Below are positions 21,783-26,653 of a DNA stretch of 26,653 nucleotides, piece by piece. The notes beneath the pieces are model-generated. The model was not told the DNA's origin, ran no database searches, and saw only the letters and a list, made by a program, of their open reading frames with translations. The translations under genes were made by a program, and so were the position numbers. The stretch covers positions 1 to 26,653 of the forward strand of contig CAYHBQ010000007.1 of NCBI GenBank assembly GCA_964354995.1, given 5' to 3'. Each line of letters starts with the position of its first letter. Position 1 is the first letter of the stretch. This DNA is from JBBSZK01 sp964354995 (GTDB lineage: Archaea; Nanobdellota; Nanobdellia; Pacearchaeales; GW2011-AR1).

Positions 21783-22223
21783 TTATAGTTTTGTAGTGTT
21801 GAGATATATGAATGGTGCCGCGGGCCAGTCGGTGTCGACCCAACATTGTTCACGATAGGTATCTTCTATAAACTGCCTTGCGTACTCTCGCGTGGATGGG
21901 TTTGAAGCTAGAAAATTGAGGGCAGATCCGTTAGACAGGGGAGGAATCGCCGGCGTCCGTAATGTACGCCAGCCTTGCTCGTGGTAGCACCTTTTTTCGT
22001 CGGGGCTCGACGTAACATACGCTACGGCACATGCCTCAACACCTGGCTGGGGGTAGTGTTGAACTCTGCGTGGCCTCGCACAGATGATGTCGTCACCTGG
22101 AAGGGGAGGAAATACAAGAAGACTATCCGACCTTAATTCGCCTAGTCCCTTAAGATCTTCAGAAGAAACGGGAATAAATATAGAAGTTCTTTCGGAAGGA
22201 GCAAGAAAACCAGTTAGGCCCAT
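21783..22223 (-). CDS. Uncharacterised 146-aa protein
   Basis: Soluble protein with segments SIFIPVSSEDLKGLGELRSD, LLVFPPLPGDDIICARPRRV and an end containing CWVDTDWPAAPFIYLNTTKL. Not recognised. The TATA box CTTTTAAACACC (minus, about 22243-22254) lies 27 bases before the ATG and itself contains the first GGTGTTT word of the nearby repeat array, so binding there could control this gene. Confidence 0.52.
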   Translation of the reverse strand: MGLTGFLAPSERTSIFIPVSSEDLKGLGELRSDSLLVFPPLPGDDIICARPRRVQHYPQPGVEACAVAYVTSSPDEKRCYHEQGWRTLRTPAIPPLSNGSALNFLASNPSTREYARQFIEDTYREQCWVDTDWPAAPFIYLNTTKL

Positions 22224-22243
22224 TAAAATAGAATTACGCAGAG

Positions 22244-22312
22244 GGTGTTTAAAAGGATTTGGGTGTTTGGGTGTTCATAAACGGGTGTTTGGGGGTGTTT
22301 AAACAGGTGTTT
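22244..22312. repeat. Noncoding array of GGTGTTT / AAACRGGTGTTT words (array 1)
   Basis: GGTGTTT begins at 22244, 22262, 22284, 22294 and 22306, with GGTGTTC at 22270. Two of these are halves of the near-palindrome AAACGGGTGTTT (22279-22290) and AAACAGGTGTTT (22301-22312). The block 22283-22313 recurs with two mismatches at 22795-22825. It fills the space between two minus-strand genes. Confidence 0.85.
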
Positions 22313-22326
22313 TATCGACGGTAAAA

Positions 22327-22581
22327 CTACTCGCTGAGGATTTGCGAAGTTATGAATATTAAGAGGACGCCGAGGGCCGTGAGTGTGAGGGCTGTATAGA
22401 CTTCGGTGAGATAGTGGTTGGGAACGACGTCAAGTATGCGCGCGACGTAGTTTTGCATAGAATCATAGATAGCGTTGCGCCAAGCGTATGCTATGCTGAA
22501 GCCAATGGCGGCCGTTATGGCAAACCGGAGTTGTTTTTTGAATTCCTTCTTGAATGATTTGTTTGTTTTAAGAGGGTGCAT
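22327..22581 (-). CDS. 84-aa membrane protein, DUF5654-like
   Basis: A basic N-terminus (MHPLKTNKSFKKEFKKQLRF) precedes helix AITAAIGFSIAYAWRNAIYD and a second helix TALTLTALGVLLIFITSQIL. The FxxA-x-AWRxAI pattern at the end of helix one and the two-helix size fit DUF5654 proteins; role unknown. It is enclosed by the two GGTGTTT arrays. TATA-like GCAATAAACGC (minus, near 22605) lies about 25 bases before its ATG. Confidence 0.6.
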   Translation of the reverse strand: MHPLKTNKSFKKEFKKQLRFAITAAIGFSIAYAWRNAIYDSMQNYVARILDVVPNHYLTEVYTALTLTALGVLLIFITSQILSE

Positions 22582-22693
22582 GGTGTTTTGTGTTTTATGC
22601 GTTTATTGCATTTTTTGTGCGTTTTTTGCTAATTTACGATGTTTTTGTACACTTTTGAGGCGTTTTTTGTTTAAAAATGTATGCTCGGCGCGC

Positions 22694-22726
22694 TCGGCGC
22701 TTCGCGCCTCGCTCTTATGGAGGCAT
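22694..22726. repeat. GC hairpin repeat element, copy 2
   Basis: Same 16-base hairpin TCGGCGCTTCGCGCCT and GAGGCAT ten bases later as at 21477-21509, again with a T-run nearby. The ten bases between are different. Confidence 0.7.
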
Positions 22727-22790
22727 GGTTTTTGAGATGAGGAGATTTTACGCTTAAAAGTTTCTGCAAAAGGCTTAATTTTGAGCGGAA

Positions 22791-22866
22791 AAACAGGTGT
22801 TTAGGGGTGTTTAAACAGGTGTTTTCTTTTGGTTTTAGGGTGTTTATGACCTGTTTAAAGGTGTTT
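22791..22866. repeat. Noncoding word array 2 upstream of the coiled-coil wHTH gene
   Basis: AAACAGGTGTTT occurs at 22791-22802 and 22813-22824, with GGTGTTT starting at 22796, 22806, 22818, 22839 and 22860. The last three are spaced 21 bases apart, two helical turns, on the same face of DNA. The array ends about 50 bases before the TATA box of the 22945 gene. Confidence 0.85.
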
Positions 22867-22944
22867 AAGAGGTTGTTTGATTGCTATAGGAAGAATTGGC
22901 TTACAGACCGTAATCTTTATATATACGATTGTTTTAAGGGTTTT

Positions 22945-23658
22945 ATGTTTGGATGGTTATTCAAAGATAAGCATAAAGAGCTTGAAGAAAAAACAAAAGA
23001 AGGGTTTCATTCTGTTCGAAAAGATTTTGAGAAGACTGGTGCGTGGATTAAACACCTGGATGCACGAGATAAACAGCTGTTTGATGCGTTGGATGCGTTA
23101 AAAATCGATTTATCGTCGATACAAGACGAGGTCGAAGCCTTGAAAGAAGCAGTTTCTTTGGTGAACTTTGAGACAAAAAATAAACAGCTGTTCAAAAAAA
23201 CGGCTGTTTTGCATAAACAAACGGCTGTTGAACCTGTTTACGAACCTGTTCAAACACCTGTTCAAACAGGCAGTTTATATGATATTTTGAACGACCTTAG
23301 TACAAACGAGCGTATGATTGTGTTTACGTTGCTTAACGCTCAAGACGGGATGAAATTGAGCTATGAAGATCTCGCCCGCCTATTGGGTAAAGAGCGAGCT
23401 ACCATTCGAGGCCAGATAAATGCGATAAAACAGAAAAGTGAGGGGCTTATTGAGGAAGTTGTAGAGCCCAATGGGAAAAAGAGGGTGTTTATACGAGAAG
23501 AAGTTCGCAACAAGCTGGTCAAATACGCAAAAGTGAGAGTTGGGGATAGTGAAAAACCGGAGAAAAAGAGCAAAAAACGGCAAAAAAGTGAGAATAGGGA
23601 AGGAATTATTGAAGATTCTGAAGAAACGGCGCTTTCGGGAGTAGAAAGTGAGGATTAA
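22945..23658 (+). CDS. Coiled coil / repeat linker / winged-helix protein (gene 1 of repeat-word pair)
   Basis: ATG 22945 is 25 bases after the TATA box, giving 237 aa. Residues 7-72 are a charged coiled coil (KDKHKELEEKTKEGFHSVRK, then IDLSSIQDEVEALKEAVS). Residues 80-109 are a low-complexity linker (QTAVEPVYEPVQTPVQTG) encoded by repeated DNA words. Residues 113-190 look like a winged helix: MIVFTLLNA, KLSYEDLARLLGKERATIRG, QINAIKQKSEGLIEEV and the wing PNGKKRVFI. A lysine-rich then acidic tail (200-237) follows. It should bind DNA as an oligomer. Family name unknown to me; the mix of coiled coil and wHTH would suit a partition, anchoring or regulatory protein. The words in its linker also occur in the noncoding arrays upstream. 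Confidence 0.8.
   Translation: MFGWLFKDKHKELEEKTKEGFHSVRKDFEKTGAWIKHLDARDKQLFDALDALKIDLSSIQDEVEALKEAVSLVNFETKNKQLFKKTAVLHKQTAVEPVYEPVQTPVQTGSLYDILNDLSTNERMIVFTLLNAQDGMKLSYEDLARLLGKERATIRGQINAIKQKSEGLIEEVVEPNGKKRVFIREEVRNKLVKYAKVRVGDSEKPEKKSKKRQKSENREGIIEDSEETALSGVESED
23071..23276 (+). repeat. Coding copies of the AAACRSSTGTTB word
   Basis: Inside gene 1 the word appears at 23071-23082 (AAACAGCTGTTT), 23182-23193 (AAACAGCTGTTC), 23198-23209 (AAACGGCTGTTT), 23219-23230 (AAACGGCTGTTG) and 23252-23263 (AAACACCTGTTC), with further half sites CCTGTTTA and AAACAGG. Reading-frame phase differs little, giving KQL and QTAV/PVQT units in the linker. Confidence 0.85.
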
Positions 23659-23869
23659 TTTGGGTTGTGATCACATTCAGAAACGATTGTATGCGAGGGA
23701 TGGGCCTTGCGTGCGCGATACCTTGTGCGGATGAGCGCAGAAGGATGTGAGGAGTCGTGTCCGTGAAAAAAACACGTCTCTGATGCGGAAAAAGAGAGGA
23801 ATGAGAAGTTAAAGCGAACTTCTTTGATGAAAGGGGGATTTAGCGTGAGCTTTTTATTATTCTATTCGG
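23659..23869. other. 211-base intergenic region, GC-richer than surroundings, possible RNA
   Basis: No open frame of note. It contains GTGATCAC, a stem CGTGT/ACACG around 23755-23777, scattered GGATG and CTGATG motifs and a T-run near 23851. A structured RNA is possible, but I could not fit it to tRNA, SRP, RNase P or a proper C/D box layout. Confidence 0.25.
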
Positions 23870-24301
23870 TTAACCGTTTTTCTCGGTAAATTCGTGAGAG
23901 ACATAAAACCGACTTACGTTCTTTCTTTCGGTTAGAGTATGAAACTCATCAAGGTCAAACGATGAATTGTTGTCTCTACTGAAAAGATAGTTATTGAGAA
24001 TGTAGTTTATTTTGGGTTGCTTAGAAATAGAATGGGGTTTTATGTTCTCGAGAACTAGTTTCACGTCGGGTTTTGATATTATCCAGAGTTCGTGTGTTTT
24101 TGATTTTTCTTGGCGATTTCCATGTTCATAAAGTCTTCCGCAACCAATAAATTCCCTAATTTTTGATAAAACATTCAGGTCGTTGTTGTATATTCTTAAG
24201 ACTACTTGATAAGCATTAACTTTACCGCCTTTCTCGCGTGTTTTTTGTATGTGGATATTCCCCTCTCCGTCGAAAAAACCTGCAATATAAGACCAATCCA
24301 T
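23870..24301 (-). CDS. LAGLIDADG homing endonuclease-like protein
   Basis: The 143-aa protein starts MDWSYIAGFFDGEGNIHI, which contains one LAGLIDADG motif (IAGFFDGEG) with the catalytic acidic residue. Further family features are YQVVLRIYNNDLNVLSKIRE and a second half WIISKPDVKLVLENIKPHSI typical of single-motif enzymes that work as dimers. No intron or intein surrounds it: it is free-standing, 36 bases downstream of the gene 2 stop on the same strand. TATA ACTATAAATC (minus) lies about 28 bases before its ATG, so it has its own promoter. Confidence 0.85.
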   Translation of the reverse strand: MDWSYIAGFFDGEGNIHIQKTREKGGKVNAYQVVLRIYNNDLNVLSKIREFIGCGRLYEHGNRQEKSKTHELWIISKPDVKLVLENIKPHSISKQPKINYILNNYLFSRDNNSSFDLDEFHTLTERKNVSRFYVSHEFTEKNG

Positions 24302-24336
24302 TTACTTCGTGTATACGAATAATGATTTATAGTTTG

Positions 24337-25189
24337 TTATAATTCTCGGAGTTGATGAATTGTCTGGAGCGATGCGATTCGCTTGAGATCTTCGGATATA
24401 CCGAGGAGAATTTTTTTGTTGTTTTCCTTGCGTTTCTCGACGGGGATTCCTTTAGCGATGATTTTTCGGATATAATCTCTTATAGAAATTTCGGTGAGAT
24501 TGAGTGCCTGTGCTAGTAGGTCGTAGGTCACTTCAAGGTCGGCTTCGTCGAGTTCATACACTTTCGTGAAAACAGCCATTTCTTGGTTTGTAAGTCGTTT
24601 AAATTTAATGCGGACTTCTTTTTTTAAGCCGTCAAGAGAAGCCAGTATCTCTGCGACGTGGGAAAGATGATCTATTGTGCCTTTTGCGTGTGTTGCCGGA
24701 CTTTCAAGTGTTGGATTAAAGTTCGGTTTAATTGGAACCCCCTCATTTCCTGTGTGTTGGTTTGTTGGTTGGTTTGTTGGTTGGTTTGTTGGAACCCCCC
24801 TATTTCCTGTGGAAAAATTCGTAAAATGGCTTGATTCTATCCTTTTAGGCCAGTTATCTGTTGGAGTATGTGTTGGAAAGACTTTTTGTGTTGGAATTAT
24901 GTGNNNNNNNNNNCTGTTGGTTTGTTGGTTGGTTTGTTGGAACCCCCTCATTTCCTGTGGAGATAGGCTTAAAATAGGTTTTTAGAGCTTCTGAAGCCTG
25001 TTTAAGAGGTTCGGTTAATCCTTGTGTTGGAACTTGTAGGTAGTTGGTTGAAATATCGGTGAGTTGTGTTGGATTCCCCCTGAACAAGGACCTTAATTCG
25101 ACAACTTGTGAGGTTAATGATTCGATTTGTGCACGAAGTGATTCTACGTCAGCCTTTGCTCGCGCGAATGCTTCTTTGATGGGGTCCAT
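24337..25189 (-). CDS. Coiled coil / PTNQ-repeat linker / winged-helix protein (gene 2), interrupted by a gap
   Basis: The N-terminal half begins MDPIKEAFARAKADVESLRA, then QIESLTSQVVELRSLF, a coiled coil. A linker follows with STGNEGVPTNQPTNQ units. Ten Ns (24904-24913) interrupt it and the frame resumes shifted, so gap length is wrong rather than the gene broken. After the gap come more units (STGNRGVPTNQPTNQPTNQ, HTGNEGVP), then a C-terminal winged helix: FKRLTNQEMAVFTKVYELDE, DLLAQALNLTEISIRDYIRK, IIAKGIPVEKRKENNKKILL and a last helix ending QTIHQLREL. The plan parallels gene 1. ATG 25189 was preferred; GTG 25201 is possible. Function unknown; DNA binding is inferred. Confidence 0.78.
24708..25073. 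repeat. Repeat-word region inside gene 2 with assembly gap
   Basis: TTGGTTTGTTGG repeats in tandem at about 24757-24792 and again at about 24917-24940. A 23-base word starting TTGGAACCCCC and ending TTTCCTGTG occurs three times (near 24732, 24789 and 24937, one base different in one copy). GTGTTGGA occurs at 24708, 24870, 24888, 25024 and 25066, with CTGTTGGA at 24858. Ten Ns lie at 24904-24913, at the edge of the second tandem block. Confidence 0.88.
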
Positions 25190-25270
25190 TACTCTTTTCA
25201 CTTCTTTCGGATTATAAGGATTGTTGTATATAAGCGATATTCTTTTAAATAGAGAATAATCGGACTGCTC

Positions 25271-25663
25271 ATGAGTTTGATTAAACTCGTGCTTGTTGAT
25301 CCTACGAAAAACACCTTGCCTAGTATCAGGAGGGATATTTTGCCCTTGCGTCCTTCGATTCCTGAACCCGGTGAAGCCTTTCGGAATCTTGATTTACTTG
25401 ATCGTATACAGGCTGAAATGAATGGAGGGTATTCCGTAGGCGTCATCTTAAATGCGGGAGGGTATATGGTTTTAGAATCTGCTCAAAGTGACGGAAAAAC
25501 CGTTTCATTTGGGCGCGGTGAAGGATGGATACCTGCCGAACGATTGAAACCGTTTATTCGTTCAGGGGGGCCCTGCTTCGACTATACGCATCTTGAATTA
25601 TTGGCTCGTGAAAAAGGATATCGGGTCGAACTTATAGATTCTGTTCCTTCGAAGAGATCTTAG
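25271..25663 (+). CDS. Uncharacterised 130-aa protein
   Basis: The soluble protein begins MSLIKLVLVDPTKNTLPSIR and contains DLLDRIQAEMNGGYSVGVIL, NAGGYMVLESAQSDGKTVSF and a C-terminal HLELLAREKGYRVELID. Not recognised. The TATA element CTTTTAAATAG (25242-25252) is about 24 bases before ATG 25271, so it is probably a leaderless gene. Its end overlaps the convergent winged-helix gene by 32 bases. Confidence 0.6.
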   Translation: MSLIKLVLVDPTKNTLPSIRRDILPLRPSIPEPGEAFRNLDLLDRIQAEMNGGYSVGVILNAGGYMVLESAQSDGKTVSFGRGEGWIPAERLKPFIRSGGPCFDYTHLELLAREKGYRVELIDSVPSKRS

Positions 25664-25937
25664 AAGGAAGTTGCATTCGTTTATACGCATCGAAGGCGTT
25701 ATTGGTGAGTCGCCAGCGTTGTCTGCGAATGAAATCATACCCTGCGGCGTTTTTTGTTATTTTTACGACTAATTTGCGTTGTTCAAGGGTAAGGAGAAGG
25801 GATTTAATGAACTCTTCATCACGCGCGAGTTCTCGAGCGATAGAGGCCGTGTATTGTGGTTCAGGGGCCTTTGTATAAAGGTGTGCAAGGATCTGTTCGC
25901 TTATTCGATCTTTGGTTTTGGACGCTATGTGGGGCAT
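25632..25937 (-). CDS. Winged-helix transcription regulator (MarR/ArsR-like)
   Basis: The 101-aa protein consists largely of one winged-helix domain: KDRISEQILAHLYTKAPEPQ, YTASIARELARDEEFIKSLL, LTLEQRKLVVKITKNAAGYD (recognition helix and wing) and RRQRWRLTNNAFDAYKRMQL. No effector domain. TATA TCTTATAAGTACC (minus, about 25961-25973) lies about 28 bases before the ATG at 25937. It diverges from the Lhr-like helicase and could regulate it. Confidence 0.68.
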   Translation of the reverse strand: MPHIASKTKDRISEQILAHLYTKAPEPQYTASIARELARDEEFIKSLLLTLEQRKLVVKITKNAAGYDFIRRQRWRLTNNAFDAYKRMQLPSKISSKEQNL

Positions 25938-26030
25938 TTGAATTTTACGAAAGAGGTACTTATAAGATTACCCGTTATCTTTTAGTTGTTAAACGAAAGC
26001 GATATAAACTCTGTGTTGGACGTCCGAGTT

Positions 26031-26653
26031 ATGCCGGGGTTATTAACCTATGCTGAACCTGTACGAAACGAAGACGTAGCGAAGCTTTTGCACCCCTTGG
26101 TGAGCGAGTGGTTCTTTTCTAAATTTAAGGAATTCTCGTTAACTCAGCGATACGGTGTGCCGTTAATTCATGGGCGTAAGAACATACTCGTGAGTGCACC
26201 TACCGGAGGAACAAAAACGCTTACCGCGTTCCTTGCGATTATTAATTACCTTGTAGACCTTGCGGCACGAAAAGAACTTGAAGATAAGATTTACGCGGTT
26301 TACGTCTCTCCCTTGCGGGCGTTAAGCAATGATATTTTTGTTAACCTAGAACGACCCCTACAGGAAATCAAGGAGCTTGCTCTTAAAAAGGGTATTGTGC
26401 TACAAGAAATACGCGTCGGGTTGCGTACAGGAGACACGACCGCGAGCGAGCGGGCGAAAATGGCACGGAAGGTCCCGCACCTGTTTGTGACTACCCCTGA
26501 AAGTTTGGCGATTATTATTACCACTACGAAGTTTGTGGCTAATTTGGCGGCGCTCGAGTTTATTATCGTGGATGAAGTTCATGCCTTGGCAAATAAACGA
26601 GGAGTTCACCTTAGTTTAACGTTAGAACGTCTTTCAGACCTTAGTATAATTGA
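26031..26653 (+). CDS. Lhr-like superfamily 2 helicase, N-terminal part (partial)
   Basis: The frame opens at ATG 26031 and stays open to the end of the window (207 codons). Helicase motifs in order: Q-motif area LTQRYGVPLIHGRKNILVSA, Walker A APTGGTKT, Ia SPLRALSNDI, Ib VTTPESLAII, and motif II DEVHAL. DEVH with PESL and the spacing fit Lhr (COG1201) helicases, used in DNA repair. The usual SGKT of Walker A reads GTKT: the lysine and threonine are kept, but the glycine before lysine is T. The TATA box GATATAAAC (26001-26009) is 26 bases upstream. The rest lies beyond the window. Confidence 0.88.
   Translation, partial: MPGLLTYAEPVRNEDVAKLLHPLVSEWFFSKFKEFSLTQRYGVPLIHGRKNILVSAPTGGTKTLTAFLAIINYLVDLAARKELEDKIYAVYVSPLRALSNDIFVNLERPLQEIKELALKKGIVLQEIRVGLRTGDTTASERAKMARKVPHLFVTTPESLAIIITTTKFVANLAALEFIIVDEVHALANKRGVHLSLTLERLSDLSII

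Larger units (their letters stand above)
22582..22944. other. 363-base intergenic region with promoters, GC hairpin and word array
   Basis: This gene-free stretch holds the DUF5654 promoter, several T-runs (GCGTTTTTTG twice), the second GC hairpin element, the second GGTGTTT array (22791-22866), and the TATA box CTTTATATATAC (22915-22926) that lies 25 bases before ATG 22945. A frame from GTG 22807 stays open through it, but that would translate the array as protein and ignore the TATA. Confidence 0.7.

Noticed and set aside
22244..22866. Possible CRISPR array from repeated GGTGTTT words
   Set aside because: Units are only 7-12 bases, spacing is irregular (8 to 21 bases), there are no unique 30-40 base spacers, and no cas gene is present.
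22244..22944. Archaeal replication origin
   Set aside because: Iteron-like words are present, but no Cdc6/Orc1 gene lies nearby and the words do not look like ORB elements; a partition or operator role fits as well.
22807..22944. Upstream extension of the 237-aa wHTH gene from GTG 22807
   Set aside because: It would translate the noncoding word array, and the TATA box at 22915-22926 points to a leaderless start at ATG 22945.
23725..23830. Box C/D guide RNA
   Set aside because: GGATG and CTGATG pieces occur, but no properly spaced C, D', C' and D boxes with a terminal stem could be assembled.
26013..26020. GTGTTGGA word before the Lhr gene as part of the gene 2 vocabulary
   Set aside because: A single eight-base copy about 1 kb away can be chance; no array surrounds it.

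Overview
The window looks like a piece of an archaeal chromosome from a small-genome, probably DPANN-type (Woesearchaeota/Pacearchaeota-like) uncultured lineage, assembled from short reads. The archaeal assignment rests on genes seen here: L21e, L18e, RNA polymerase subunits F, D and N, RNase P component 4, DUF655, an isoprenoid diphosphate synthase with two DDxxD motifs, a XerA-type recombinase, and a TATA box (often TTTAAA-like) about 25 bases before most start codons, so that many genes read as leaderless. The DPANN assignment is inference from gene content and from the many tiny membrane and secreted proteins. Two 10-base N gaps are present; one is followed by sequencing-adapter sequence.

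Layout. 1-1560: the end of a winged-helix gene, an unrecognised 313-aa gene and a minus-strand pair made of a ribbon-helix-helix protein and a 71-aa partner. 1561-2627: a DDE transposase. 2652-2807: a standalone 5S rRNA with its own promoter and T-tract. 2849-4223: prenyl diphosphate synthase, RNase P component 4, and RpoN on the minus strand. 4307-8376: a MacB/FtsX-type ABC transporter operon (ATPase, secreted CARDB-like protein, two paralogous permeases). 8429-13160: a translation/transcription cluster (zinc-ribbon protein, L21e, RpoF, DUF655, S13, S4, S11, RpoD, tRNA-Leu(GAG), L18e, L13, S9), very tightly packed. 13206-18826: XerA, a pilin-like protein overlapping an M64-like secreted metalloprotease, small membrane proteins, a DoxX-like protein, MscL, a 36-aa microprotein coupled to a SlyD-like FKBP, and a Cys-rich membrane-anchored protein. 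18924-25937: an accessory, repeat-rich region with many small minus-strand genes, HNH and LAGLIDADG endonuclease-like genes, direct repeats and two unusual winged-helix genes. 26031-end: the start of an Lhr-like helicase.

The most interesting part is 22244-25201. Two genes (22945-23658 plus; 24337-25189 minus) share one architecture: N-terminal coiled coil, low-complexity linker, C-terminal winged helix. In each, the linker is encoded by a repeated DNA word peculiar to that gene. The first gene's word is a 12-base near-palindrome, AAACRSSTGTTB. It occurs at least four times in noncoding arrays beside the gene and five times inside the coding sequence, which suggests that the protein may recognise DNA words carried by its own locus. 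The second gene carries TTGGTTTGTTGG tandems plus dispersed GTGTTGGA words, and an assembly gap falls within that array. I read this as a candidate undescribed self-marking or partition/regulatory locus; the function is unproven.
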